From positions 62,001-126,000 of the forward strand of contig CALWLW010000006.1 of assembly GCA_944381625.1 (NCBI GenBank): 64,000 bases of DNA, read 5' to 3'. This DNA is from an uncultured Lachnoclostridium sp. Lineage in GTDB: Bacteria > Bacillota > Clostridia > Lachnospirales > Lachnospiraceae. Below, in pieces: positions 7,833 to 16,827 of this stretch (positions are counted from its first letter, which is position 1; each line of letters starts with the position of its first letter). The position numbers and the translations under genes are program-made. A model generated the notes under the pieces. It saw only the letters and a list, made by a program, of their open reading frames with translations. It ran no database searches and was not told where the DNA came from.

Positions 7833-9290
7833 ATGTTTTTAGGAGATTATATAAAAAGAGGAATCCATACAATTCAAAATGCGTCTGTTCAGGTAAAAGC
7901 ATCCATGGCTTTTATGGCAGTGAATTTTATGCAAAAGGGTATCTCGTTTTTAACGGCTCCGATATTTACAAGACTTCTGACAACAAATGAATACGGTGTT
8001 ATAACGATTTATTCTTCATGGTTGGATGTGATAGGCATTTTTGCCATGTTTGGACTTTACAACAATGTTTACTGCAGGGGGATTCTAGAATTTAAAGAGG
8101 ATCAAAAAAATTTTACCTTTTCACTCTTATCTCTTTCAAATATAATTACTTTACTGACATTCGCGGTTGTTTGGATGGTAAATAAATATTTGTTTACTTT
8201 TTTAGAAGTACCAGATACTTTGATTTTTTTCATGTTCTTTTCTTTCCTTTTGGAGCCGGCTTTTGAGTTTTGGAAAACGGACCAACGATTTGATTATAAA
8301 TACAAATTGTTGTGCGTGTTTATGCTATTGGTCATGTTTTTTTCGCCTCTTTTATCAATTGCCGGTATTTTTTTGTTTCCGGGACATAAAGTTGAGGCTC
8401 GCATTATTGGCGCCCAGGTGGTTACGCTGCTGATTAGTTTGGGATGCTATTTCTATGAGACTACTGCAGCGCGTGGATTGCCCAAGATAAAATACTGGAA
8501 ATATGCACTGAGTTATAATATTCCCTTGATTCCTTATTTTTTATCATCATATGTGTTAAGCAGCAGCGACCGCTTGATGATCGGGTATTTTTGGGGAGAA
8601 GATAAAGCGGGAATTTATGGGATTGCATATACGATGTCTGCTGTCGCTAACATAGTTTGGACATCTATAAATGCGACGTTGGTTCCTACTATTTACAAAA
8701 GATGTGATGATGGAAGACGGGGGACACTTTCTAATCTGATTATTCCTATTATTGCTGGATATGGTGCTGTTTGTGTTTTGATTATGCTTTTATCGCCGGA
8801 GATTATTCGCTTCCTGGCTCCGTCCAGTTATGGTGAGGGAATGTATATTATACCGGTAATTGTGGGCGGTGTGTTTTATATGTCCATATTCAGCGTTTTT
8901 TCTAATTTGATATATTATGAGAAGAAACCAAAGTACGTAATGGGAGCGGGAGTTGCTGCTGCAGTTGTAAATATAATCCTCAATTTTATTTTTATTCCTT
9001 TATGTGGTTATTTTGCTGCAGGATATACCACATTAGCTGCTTATCTGCTGCAGGTGGCATGGAGTTATATTGCTGTACGGAAGGTAACAGGCGAGTCTGT
9101 GTACGATATGAAAAAGATGAGTCTTATAGGCGGGATTGTACTATTTATGTCTGTGTTTTCTCAATTTTTGTATCCATATACATGGATCAGATGGGGATTA
9201 TTACTGGTGATTGGTTGTTTGGTGTGGAAAAACAGAAAAATTTTGTTGGAGGGTGTATTTGGTGCTAAAGTTCAGGTGGATAAAGAATAA
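7833..9290 (+). CDS. Wzx-type polysaccharide flippase (MOP superfamily)
   Basis: A 485-residue integral membrane protein with about 12-14 hydrophobic segments. The N-terminal pattern MQKGISFLTAPIFTRLLT and the following ISGIG-type segment are typical of polysaccharide_synt / Wzx flippases, which move undecaprenyl-linked oligosaccharides across the membrane. It opens an A+T-rich four-gene block between tRNA-Thr and glnS. AAGAAAGGTTAGAGGG precedes the ATG. No Wzy polymerase is visible in the block. Confidence 0.9.
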   Translation: MFLGDYIKRGIHTIQNASVQVKASMAFMAVNFMQKGISFLTAPIFTRLLTTNEYGVITIYSSWLDVIGIFAMFGLYNNVYCRGILEFKEDQKNFTFSLLSLSNIITLLTFAVVWMVNKYLFTFLEVPDTLIFFMFFSFLLEPAFEFWKTDQRFDYKYKLLCVFMLLVMFFSPLLSIAGIFLFPGHKVEARIIGAQVVTLLISLGCYFYETTAARGLPKIKYWKYALSYNIPLIPYFLSSYVLSSSDRLMIGYFWGEDKAGIYGIAYTMSAVANIVWTSINATLVPTIYKRCDDGRRGTLSNLIIPIIAGYGAVCVLIMLLSPEIIRFLAPSSYGEGMYIIPVIVGGVFYMSIFSVFSNLIYYEKKPKYVMGAGVAAAVVNIILNFIFIPLCGYFAAGYTTLAAYLLQVAWSYIAVRKVTGESVYDMKKMSLIGGIVLFMSVFSQFLYPYTWIRWGLLLVIGCLVWKNRKILLEGVFGAKVQVDKE

Positions 9291-10458
9291 ATTTTTATAT
9301 CTGGGCAAAGTGTTGGGCCGGGAAATTTCTGGATTTAGAAATACACGGCGAGGGAATACTGAAGAGAAGCATATTTTACTTTATTGTCAAAGTAAGACTA
9401 TGGAAGAACATTTGCTGAATTTTATAGAACAGATAGAGGATAATTCCAAATATAAAATATATTTATACTTTGGATATGTGTTTCCTGCTGACTTATACGG
9501 CACATTGTTCCGCGGTAAAAACGTGACGGCAATCGGAGATGAATGGAAATTATATTTGATGAAATGGGATTTAATTGTCTGTCCGGATATGGATTATCCT
9601 TTCTGGCTAAAGAGGGGAACAATTCCGGTGCTCTATATTGGTCATGGTTCGGGGGGAATCAGCTATGATGGAGGAGAGCACTCCTATGATTATAGTGCTG
9701 CGAGCCTGGACGAAAAAGGACGTCCTTTATTCGATATTATGCTGGAACCTAATAAGGAAACAGCAAGGAGGATGAAGAAAGACCCTATATATGGGGAGAT
9801 TATAAGGTCGTCCGGGTATCGTTTTGCAGCGAAAATAAAAGACGCATCTTTAGATAAATATCAATATCAAAAGCAGTTGGGCATCCAGTCCGGAAGTAAA
9901 GTGGTGAGTATTTGGGGATCCTGGAATAAAGACAGTTTGTTCCATGTTTTTGGTACAGAACTTTTTTCTGTCTGTAAAAGCTTGCAGGAAAAAGGATATG
10001 TCTTTATTTTATCGATACACCCCAGAGAATATGAACAATATGATGAAAATATAACTCCTTTAGGCGCAGTGGTGGAAAGACAGAGAGAAGAAGGATTTTT
10101 GGTGAGGTCTCCGGGAGAGGATTGGCTGCCATACATGATGGCAAGTGATGTCATTTTGGTGGATTATTCTGCAATGCTGTCTCTGGCAATTCTTTCGGGG
10201 AAAAAAGTAATACTCAGTAATTTCCCGGATGAAAGGATCTGGAGGAAGTCTATGTATTACGAGGCCAAGCATATTTTTCCTGTAATTAAAAGTCCATATG
10301 AACTGGAACATGCTTTGGATATGGTGGAACATGACAGTTCATATGATGATGCTGTACGTGAGTTTCAAGATCAGTTATATGTATCGCGGGAAGATTATAA
10401 AAAGTTCATCCAAAATGTAGTTGAAGAACTTACAGGAAATCAGAGCGAATGTAGATAA
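9262..10458 (+). CDS. CDP-glycerol/ribitol glycero(ribito)phosphotransferase-like protein (TagB/TagF family)
   Basis: The GT-B-like fold of Glyphos_transf proteins is suggested by IGHGSGGISYDGGEHSY, MLEPNKETARRM, and near the C-terminus SIHPREYE, ASDVILVDYSAMLSLAILSGK and the surrounding strands. Such enzymes add polyol-phosphate units to teichoic-acid-like polymers. The open frame extends upstream to 9211, but GTG at 9262 has GGAGGG eight bases upstream and shortens the overlap with the flippase to 29 nt, so I prefer it (398 residues). The neighbouring cytidylyltransferase could supply its CDP-polyol substrate. Confidence 0.8.
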   Translation: MLKFRWIKNKFLYLGKVLGREISGFRNTRRGNTEEKHILLYCQSKTMEEHLLNFIEQIEDNSKYKIYLYFGYVFPADLYGTLFRGKNVTAIGDEWKLYLMKWDLIVCPDMDYPFWLKRGTIPVLYIGHGSGGISYDGGEHSYDYSAASLDEKGRPLFDIMLEPNKETARRMKKDPIYGEIIRSSGYRFAAKIKDASLDKYQYQKQLGIQSGSKVVSIWGSWNKDSLFHVFGTELFSVCKSLQEKGYVFILSIHPREYEQYDENITPLGAVVERQREEGFLVRSPGEDWLPYMMASDVILVDYSAMLSLAILSGKKVILSNFPDERIWRKSMYYEAKHIFPVIKSPYELEHALDMVEHDSSYDDAVREFQDQLYVSREDYKKFIQNVVEELTGNQSECR

Positions 10459-10472
10459 GGAGTTCAAAGAAA

Positions 10473-11204
10473 ATGAATATTGCTGTAATATTTGCTGGAG
10501 GAACAGGAACTCGTATGCATACAAAAGATGTACCAAAACAGTTCCTGAGCATGCACGGAAAGCCGATTATTATTCATACAATCGAACAATTTGAAATGCA
10601 TGAGAAAATAGATAAAATTGTGGTTGCATGTATTAAAGATTGGATTCATTATCTGGAAAATCTAGTGGAAAAATATAATATTAAAAAAGTGGCTAAAATC
10701 GTTCCGGGAGGGAGCAATGGTCAGGGTTCCATTTATTCGGGTCTGTGTGCGGCAAAAGAAATCGCTGATGCAGAGAGAAATATTGTCTTGATTCATGACG
10801 GTGTACGTCCTATGATAAACAGAAGACTTATAGATGAAAGTATAGATTCTGTAGAAAAATATGGATCGGCAATAGCGTCAGTAAAAGTTAAAGAGACAGT
10901 TCTGCTTGTGGATAAACAGAATCAGATTATGGAGATACCTGAAAGAGAAGATTCACGACTGGCACGGGCACCTCAGAGTTTTTGGCTGGAAGATATTTTA
11001 GAGGCACATAATCATGCTATCCAGGAAGGAAAGACCGATTTTATTGATTCCTGTTCTTTAATGCGGTATTATGGGAAAAAGTTGTTTTTGGTAGAGTCTC
11101 CGGAACAAAATATAAAAATTACAACACCGGAGGATTTTTATATTATGAGAGCAATGTTGGACGCGCAGGAAGATATGCAAATTTACAGAGCGGAGGATAG
11201 ATGA
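10473..11204 (+). CDS. IspD/TarI-family cytidylyltransferase, probably polyol-phosphate
   Basis: A 243-residue nucleotidyltransferase with the signature FAGGTGTRM, then VPKQF, VLIHDGVRP, and ARAPQSF. The family contains IspD (methylerythritol phosphate) and TarI (ribitol-5-phosphate). The neighbours, a TagB/TagF-like transferase and a flippase, favour a CDP-ribitol-like product for a surface polymer. No TarJ-type alcohol dehydrogenase is present; the next gene is a short-chain epimerase/reductase, so another polyol such as mannitol phosphate is also possible. Confidence 0.85.
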   Translation: MNIAVIFAGGTGTRMHTKDVPKQFLSMHGKPIIIHTIEQFEMHEKIDKIVVACIKDWIHYLENLVEKYNIKKVAKIVPGGSNGQGSIYSGLCAAKEIADAERNIVLIHDGVRPMINRRLIDESIDSVEKYGSAIASVKVKETVLLVDKQNQIMEIPEREDSRLARAPQSFWLEDILEAHNHAIQEGKTDFIDSCSLMRYYGKKLFLVESPEQNIKITTPEDFYIMRAMLDAQEDMQIYRAEDR

Positions 11205-12275
11205 TTGTATAAAAGGGAATTAGAGGATATGGAGATTCTTGCTGCCAGTGACCTTCCGTTTGATCAGTACAGAGACAAAACATTCATGATCACAGGAGCA
11301 ACAGGGCTTGTAGGCTCTTTGCTGGCTAAAAATTTGCTGTTTTTTAACCGTTGTCATGGACTCAATTTGAGAGTAGTGGCTGTGGTGAGAAATATTGAAA
11401 AGGCAAAGACGATTTTACAAGATTTTTTACAAGATGAAGCCCTTTCTTTCGTGGTTTGTGATTTGGCGAAAGATGAAATTAATTACAAGGGCAGTCTGGA
11501 TTATATTATTCATGCAGCGGCAATTACGCAGTCTAAGATGATGATAGAAAATCCTGTTGAGACGATACAGCTTTCTGTATATGGCACAGATTGCCTTTTG
11601 CGTTTGGCAAAGGAAAAATCAGTGAAATGTTTTATATATATTTCTTCTATGGAAGTATATGGAAATATTGCTGGAAATAGAAAAGCCGGGGAAAAAATGC
11701 TGGGGTATATTGATTTGGAATCCGCAAGGAGCAGTTATCCGGAGGGAAAGAGAATGAGCGAGCTTCTTTGCAATTCCTATTCAATAGAATATGGCGTACC
11801 GGTAAAAATTGCGAGATTGGCGCAAACTTTTGGAGCGGGCATATTAAGATCGGAAAACAGAGTTTTTGCTCAGTTTGCAAGAAGTGTGCTGAGGGGGGAA
11901 AATATTGTACTTCATACACAAGGAAAATCAGAGGGAAACTATGTTTATACAAGAGATGCAATAAAGGCAATCTTGCTGTTGCTTTCACTAGATGAAAGAA
12001 GCGGAACTTTTAACATTTCTAATGAAAGCAGCCATACAACGGTTGCAAAGTTAGCTGAATTGGTGGCAAATGAAGTGGCTCAAAAACATATTGAGGTGGT
12101 GTATGATATCCCTGAGCAGGCTGACGTCTATGGATATGCACCTGATACAAAGCTGTTTTTGGATTCCGAGAAAATAAGAAAACTCGGATGGTATCCGGAA
12201 GTGGGATTAAAAGAGTCTTTTGAGCGAATGATAGATGATATGATGGACATGGAGAAAAAAGGGAAGGAAGATTGA
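11205..12275 (+). CDS. NAD-dependent epimerase/dehydratase (extended SDR)
   Basis: A 356-residue Rossmann protein: TGATGLVGSLLAKNLL is the NAD-binding glycine motif, followed by YIIHAAAITQS, ISSMEVYG and the catalytic YPEGKRMSE (YxxxK). The frame opens with TTG immediately after the upstream stop, with GGAGG eight bases before it; ATG at 11229 is an alternative. It probably makes or modifies the sugar or polyol of the glycan block. The block ends here, 94 nt before glnS. Confidence 0.82.
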   Translation: MYKRELEDMEILAASDLPFDQYRDKTFMITGATGLVGSLLAKNLLFFNRCHGLNLRVVAVVRNIEKAKTILQDFLQDEALSFVVCDLAKDEINYKGSLDYIIHAAAITQSKMMIENPVETIQLSVYGTDCLLRLAKEKSVKCFIYISSMEVYGNIAGNRKAGEKMLGYIDLESARSSYPEGKRMSELLCNSYSIEYGVPVKIARLAQTFGAGILRSENRVFAQFARSVLRGENIVLHTQGKSEGNYVYTRDAIKAILLLLSLDERSGTFNISNESSHTTVAKLAELVANEVAQKHIEVVYDIPEQADVYGYAPDTKLFLDSEKIRKLGWYPEVGLKESFERMIDDMMDMEKKGKED

Positions 12276-12286
12276 CAGGCATGTCC

Positions 12287-12316
12287 TTGCATTTCCCATT
12301 TCACCTATGCTATGAT
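12287..12316 (+). promoter_or_regulatory. Candidate glnS promoter
   Basis: TTGCAT (12287-12292) and TATGAT (12311-12316) are spaced by 18 bp, about 50 bp before the chosen glnS start. No terminator is evident between the glycan block and this promoter. Confidence 0.5.
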
Positions 12317-12368
12317 ATACCATAATTTACATGAACGAAATACCAACAAACCCGAGGAGGACCCTGTT

Positions 12369-14036
12369 ATGGAGAATACGACTGTTTCCAAGAATTTCAT
12401 TGAGATAGAGATCGAAAAAGACTTGTCCGAAGGCGTCTACGACACCGTGCATACCCGCTTTCCGCCGGAGCCCAACGGCTATCTGCACATCGGGCACGCC
12501 AAATCCATCCTGCTGAACTATGGGCTGGCAAAGAAATACAACGGCAAGTTCAATATGCGTTTTGACGATACCAACCCCACCAAGGAGAAAGTGGAGTTTG
12601 TGGAGGCGATCAAGAAGGATATCCAGTGGTTGGGCGCGGACTGGGAGGACAGGCTGTTCTTCGCGTCCGATTATTTCCAGCAGATGTATGAGGCCGCTGT
12701 GAAGCTGATCAAAAAAGGAAAGGCCTATGTGTGCGACCTGACGCCGGAGCAGATGAGAGAGTACCGCGGCACGCTCACCGAACCGGGCAAGGACAGCCCG
12801 TACCGGAACCGCAGCGTGGAGGAGAACCTGGAGCTGTTTGAAAATATGAAGAACGGCGTGTATCGGGACGGAGAGAAGGTGCTCCGGGCGAAGATCGACA
12901 TGGCTTCCCCCAACATGAACATGCGCGACCCGGTGATCTACCGTGTGGCCCATATGAGCCATCACAACACGGGCGATCAGTGGTGCATCTATCCCATGTA
13001 TGATTTCGCCCATCCCATCGAGGACGCCATCGAAGGCATCACCCATTCCATCTGTACGCTGGAGTTTGAGGATCACCGGCCGCTGTACGACTGGGTGGTG
13101 CGGGAATTGGAATATCCCCATCCGCCCCGTCAGATCGAGTTTGCGAAACTGTATCTGACCAACGTGGTTACCGGGAAACGGTATATCAAGAAGCTGGTGG
13201 AAGACGGCACGGTGGATGGCTGGGATGATCCCCGCCTGGTATCCATCGCGGCGCTCAGACGCCGGGGATTCACGCCGGAGTCCATCCAGATGTTCGTGGA
13301 TCTGTGCGGCGTGTCCAAGAGCCAGAGCTCCGTGGACTATGCCATGCTGGAATACTGCATCCGGGAAGACCTGAAGATGAAGAAATCCCGTATGATGGCC
13401 GTGCTGGATCCGGTGAAGCTGATCATTGACAACTATCCAGAAGGCCAGGTGGAGTATCTGGACGCGGCCAACAACCTGGAAAACGAGGCGCTGGGCTCCC
13501 GGCAGATCCCGTTCTGCAGGGAACTGTATATTGAGCGGGAAGATTTTATGGAAGAGCCGCCGAAGAAATATTTCCGCCTGTTCCCCGGCAATGAGGTGCG
13601 TCTGATGCACGCCTACTTTGTGAAATGCGAGAGCTTTGTGAAAGATGAGAACGGAAAGATCGTGGAGATCCACTGCACCTATGATCCGGAGACGAAAGCG
13701 GGAAGCGGATTTACGGGCCGCAAGGTGAAAGGGACGATCCACTGGGTTCCGGCTCCGTACGCAGTGGACGCGGAGGCGCGCCTGTATGAGAACCTGATCG
13801 ACGAGGAGAAGGGCGTATATAACGAGGACGGGACCATGAATATCAATCCCAACTCCCTGACGGTGATGCAGGCGAAGGTGGAGCCGGCTCTGGCAGGAGC
13901 GGAGGCCTATGACAGTTTCCAGTTTGTGAGAAACGGTTTCTTCTGCGTGGACGCAAAAGATTCCAGGCCGGACGCGCTGGTGTTCAACCGGATTGTGTCG
14001 CTGAAGAGCTCCTTTAAACTGCCGAAGCAGGCGTAG
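12369..14036 (+). CDS. glnS: Glutaminyl-tRNA synthetase
   Basis: GlnRS charges tRNA-Gln directly. [18 protein letters not shown] carries the GlnRS form of the HIGH motif; [15 protein letters not shown] and CIREDLK are typical for the family, and a C-terminal beta-barrel anticodon-binding region follows. The KMSKS loop is degenerate: [12 protein letters not shown] stands where E. coli has VMSKRKL. ATG 12369 has GAGGAGG eight bases upstream and is preferred over an in-frame ATG at 12312, giving 555 residues. Confidence 0.95.
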   Translation: MENTTVSKNFIEIEIEKDLSEGVYDTVHTRFPPEPNGYLHIGHAKSILLNYGLAKKYNGKFNMRFDDTNPTKEKVEFVEAIKKDIQWLGADWEDRLFFASDYFQQMYEAAVKLIKKGKAYVCDLTPEQMREYRGTLTEPGKDSPYRNRSVEENLELFENMKNGVYRDGEKVLRAKIDMASPNMNMRDPVIYRVAHMSHHNTGDQWCIYPMYDFAHPIEDAIEGITHSICTLEFEDHRPLYDWVVRELEYPHPPRQIEFAKLYLTNVVTGKRYIKKLVEDGTVDGWDDPRLVSIAALRRRGFTPESIQMFVDLCGVSKSQSSVDYAMLEYCIREDLKMKKSRMMAVLDPVKLIIDNYPEGQVEYLDAANNLENEALGSRQIPFCRELYIEREDFMEEPPKKYFRLFPGNEVRLMHAYFVKCESFVKDENGKIVEIHCTYDPETKAGSGFTGRKVKGTIHWVPAPYAVDAEARLYENLIDEEKGVYNEDGTMNINPNSLTVMQAKVEPALAGAEAYDSFQFVRNGFFCVDAKDSRPDALVFNRIVSLKSSFKLPKQA

Positions 14037-14039
14037 GAG

Positions 14040-15434
14040 ATGTATGAGATTGCGTTGCACCTGGACGCCCACGGGGAAAAGACCCTGTATGAACAAATCT
14101 ATGAATATCTGAAGGCTGAAATCCAAAAAGGAGCCATCCGGGGCGGAGAACGGCTTCCGTCCACCCGTATGCTGGCCTCCCGGCTGGAGGTCAGCCGCAG
14201 TACGGTACTGCTGGCTTATGAACAGCTTCTGTCCGAGGGGTATGTGGAAACGGCTCCGTACAGAGGCTATTTTGTGTGCCAGGTGGGAGAACTGTACCGT
14301 CTGGAGCCGGCCGGGCTGGAAGAACCGGAGCAGGGCCGGGGAACCGGAAGGGCGTACAAATATGATTTCTCGCCCAACGGAGTGGATCTGGAGCATTTTC
14401 CTTACGCGGTCTGGCGGAAACTGAACCGGGAAGTGCTGCAGGAGAGCGAAAAGGAACTGCTGCGGCTGGGAGACGCCAGGGGAGAAGCAGCGCTGAGAAA
14501 CGCCATCGGAAATTATCTCCATCAGGCCAGGGGCGTGCAGGTGCATCCGTCCCGCATTGTCATCGGGGCGGGCAACGATTATCTCCTTATGCTTCTGTCC
14601 CGGCTTCTGGGATCGGAACATCGGATTGCCATGGAGAGCCCCACGTACCGGCATGCGTATGAAGTGTTCCGGGGCCTGGGTTACGCATGTGTCACAGTGC
14701 CCATGGACCGCCAGGGGATGGATGTGCGGGCACTGGGGGAGAGCGGGGCGGACGTGGCCTACGTGATGCCTTCCCATCAGTTCCCGCTGGGGACGGTCAT
14801 GCCCATCCGCCGCCGGCAGGAGCTGCTGGAGTGGGCCAAAGAGCGGTCGGAGCGGTATATCATCGAAGATGATTATGACAGCGAGTTCCGGTATGTGGGA
14901 AAGCCGGTGCCCGCCCTGCAGGGGATCGACGGCAGCCAGAAGGTCATTTACATGGGGACATTTTCCAAATCCATTGCTCCCGCCATCCGCATCAGCTACC
15001 TGGTGCTGCCGCCCATGCTGGCGGAACAGTATGAGCGGGTGGGAAGGAATTTTTCCTGCACGGTGTCCCGCACAGACCAGAAGATGCTTCAGCTTTTTAT
15101 GGAACGGGGGTATTTTGAGCGCCACCTCAACCGGATGCGGGCGCTGTACAAAAGCCGGCACGATGTGCTGCTGGCGAAACTGAAAGCGGTCCAGGGCGTT
15201 CGCCGGGTACTGGGAGAGCGGGCCGGGGTACATCTTTTGCTGGAATTTTCTCCGGACAGGACGGAGGAGGAGCTGGTGGAGCAGGCGGCATGCCAGGGCG
15301 TGCGCGTCTATCCTCTCTCGGAATACTGCATCGGGGAAAAACCTCATGCGCCCACGGTATTGCTGGGCTACGCGGATATGGGTGAAGAGCAGATCGGGGA
15401 CGCGGCGGAGCTGCTTGTTCGGGCATGGAACTGA
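14040..15434 (+). CDS. MocR-family regulator (GntR HTH fused to aminotransferase-like domain)
   Basis: A 464-residue protein. Residues 10-75 form a GntR winged helix (LYEQIYEYLKAEIQKG, LPSTRMLASRLEVSRSTV). The rest is a fold type I PLP domain, with SPTYRH, EDDYDSEFRY and the PLP lysine in GTFSKSIAPAIR. MocR proteins regulate genes in response to PLP or amino-group compounds. The ATG follows the glnS stop after 3 nt and its ribosome site (TAGGAG) abuts it, so translation is probably coupled to glnS. No vitamin B6 or GABA genes are nearby and the target is unknown. Confidence 0.9.
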   Translation: MYEIALHLDAHGEKTLYEQIYEYLKAEIQKGAIRGGERLPSTRMLASRLEVSRSTVLLAYEQLLSEGYVETAPYRGYFVCQVGELYRLEPAGLEEPEQGRGTGRAYKYDFSPNGVDLEHFPYAVWRKLNREVLQESEKELLRLGDARGEAALRNAIGNYLHQARGVQVHPSRIVIGAGNDYLLMLLSRLLGSEHRIAMESPTYRHAYEVFRGLGYACVTVPMDRQGMDVRALGESGADVAYVMPSHQFPLGTVMPIRRRQELLEWAKERSERYIIEDDYDSEFRYVGKPVPALQGIDGSQKVIYMGTFSKSIAPAIRISYLVLPPMLAEQYERVGRNFSCTVSRTDQKMLQLFMERGYFERHLNRMRALYKSRHDVLLAKLKAVQGVRRVLGERAGVHLLLEFSPDRTEEELVEQAACQGVRVYPLSEYCIGEKPHAPTVLLGYADMGEEQIGDAAELLVRAWN

Positions 15435-15465
15435 GCCGGGCATCTGTGCCGCCCACCGGAGGGCA

Positions 15466-15500
15466 TGAAAAACGGCAGGTCAGCGTGCCGCTGCCTGCCG
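15466..15500 (-). terminator. Terminator for the small acidic membrane protein gene
   Basis: The imperfect inverted repeat CGGCAGG...CCTGCCG at 15473-15500 is followed on the minus strand by five T. It lies between two converging genes and may also end the glnS-mocR unit. Confidence 0.7.
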
Positions 15501-15528
15501 GTCTTCCAACCATATGCACTTTTAGGCC

Positions 15529-15816
15529 TTATTCGTCTTCGTCGTCCTCTTCCTCTTTCAGAACGGAGTTGGGGGCAGAGGAAGGAATGGGATCTTCCGC
15601 TTCCTGTACCGGAATATCCTCGTCTTCAAAGATTTCCTCTTCAGTGTCGAAAGCGCTGACGTCGTCGTCCTCTTCCTCGTCCACGGAGTTATCCTCATCG
15701 AAGGCTTCGTCCAGCTCTTCGTCTTTTGCGAAAAATCTGCGGTAAACGTACAGACCGCCGACAACAGCGAGAGCCGCTGCAGAGAGAGTCATAAGCGTTT
15801 TCAAAAATTTTTTCAT
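15529..15816 (-). CDS. Small membrane protein with long acidic tail, function unknown
   Basis: A 95-residue protein: lysine-rich N-terminus, one hydrophobic segment at about 8-25 (TLMTLSAAALAVVGGLYVY), positive stop RRFF, then a tail made largely of Asp and Glu. An ATG at 15816 has AAGGAG eight bases upstream; a GTG three codons earlier is less likely. It could be anchored with the tail in the cytoplasm. Short proteins like this recur in Lachnospiraceae as far as I recall; I know no function. Confidence 0.75.
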   Translation of the reverse strand: MKKFLKTLMTLSAAALAVVGGLYVYRRFFAKDEELDEAFDEDNSVDEEEDDDVSAFDTEEEIFEDEDIPVQEAEDPIPSSAPNSVLKEEEDDEDE

Positions 15817-16020
15817 TTTGAACACTCCTTTTCATCGTGTCATTTGATTCCCTTATATTCTACACAAAATATTGCCGGTTGGAAAGATAAAAATCATTAA
15901 ATTTTAAGAAAATATACGTTGAGGTTTGGACCGTTTTCTATTAAACTATAAAGAGCGCCGTAAAAATTCGGGATCTGCCGGACGGAGGCGCTGTATGATT
16001 GCAGAGATGAAGGTAGAAAA

Positions 16021-16827
16021 ATGATTCGATTAGTTGTCAGTGATATAGACGGCACCCTGGTGCCGGAGGGATGTACCGCCCTGAACCCGGAATATTTTGA
16101 GGTGATCCGCGCCCTTGCGGATCATGGCGTGCGCTTCGCGGCGGCCAGCGGCCGGCAGAAGACCAGCGTGGACGCCGTGTTCCACGAGCTGAGCCACATG
16201 ATCTATTATGTGTCGGATAACGGCGGTTATATACAGAAAAATGGAATTCCCATGAAAGAAATCTATCTGGAGCGGAACGACCTGGAAGAATTTCTGAAAG
16301 AAGCCCGGGAGCTGGACGGATGCCGTGTGCTTTTGTCGACCCTGGAGGGATACTATACGGACGACCAGGACGAGGCGTTTCATAAGCTGGTATTTGAACA
16401 GTATAAAGGCAGCGGAGGCGTGACGGATGACCTGTCCCTGTATACGGACCGGTGTATCAAGGTAAGCCTTTACGGGGATTATGGTTCCGGGAAACTGAAG
16501 GAACAGCTGTACAGCCGCTGGAAAGACCGTTTCGCCATCAACATTTCCGGCGAGAGATGGCTGGATGTGAACAGCCTGGACGCCAACAAGGGCGCCGCGG
16601 TGGAGTATATTCAGAAAGAACTGGGGATCACACCGGCGGAGACCATGGTGTTCGGCGATAATTTCAATGATATTTCCATGCTGAAATGCGGAGACAGAAG
16701 TTACGCCCCGGCGTCATCGGCTCCTGAAGTCAGGGCGGCCGCCGGATACGAGGTGGCGCCCTATGAGGAAGACGGCGTGCTTCAGGTGTTAAAACAGTTG
16801 TTGGAGGAGATCAGAGATGAAAAATAG
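16021..16827 (+). CDS. Cof-type HAD-IIB phosphatase
   Basis: A 268-residue haloacid-dehalogenase hydrolase. The nucleophile motif DIDGTL is at residues 8-13, the Cof-type cap follows, NKGAAVEYI marks motif III and GDNFNDISML motif IV. Such enzymes dephosphorylate sugar phosphates or cofactors; the substrate cannot be told. A weak promoter is possible at 15919-15947. The 204-nt divergent gap before it holds nothing else that I can identify. It overlaps the next gene by 11 nt. Confidence 0.9.
   Translation: MIRLVVSDIDGTLVPEGCTALNPEYFEVIRALADHGVRFAAASGRQKTSVDAVFHELSHMIYYVSDNGGYIQKNGIPMKEIYLERNDLEEFLKEARELDGCRVLLSTLEGYYTDDQDEAFHKLVFEQYKGSGGVTDDLSLYTDRCIKVSLYGDYGSGKLKEQLYSRWKDRFAINISGERWLDVNSLDANKGAAVEYIQKELGITPAETMVFGDNFNDISMLKCGDRSYAPASSAPEVRAAAGYEVAPYEEDGVLQVLKQLLEEIRDEK

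Noticed and set aside
10473-11204. Assignment of the cytidylyltransferase as IspD of the MEP pathway
   Set aside because: It is within a teichoic-acid-like block and far from ispF; TarI-like use is more consistent, though not proven.
7833-12275. Integrative element using tRNA-Thr as attachment site
   Set aside because: No integrase, and no repeat of the tRNA 3' end could be found near the far boundary.
12327-15443. A minus-strand open frame of over 1000 codons opposite glnS and mocR
   Set aside because: It lies exactly antisense to two well-recognised genes, has no ribosome site, and its His/Arg/Leu/Gln-rich translation matches the reverse complement of G+C-rich codon use.
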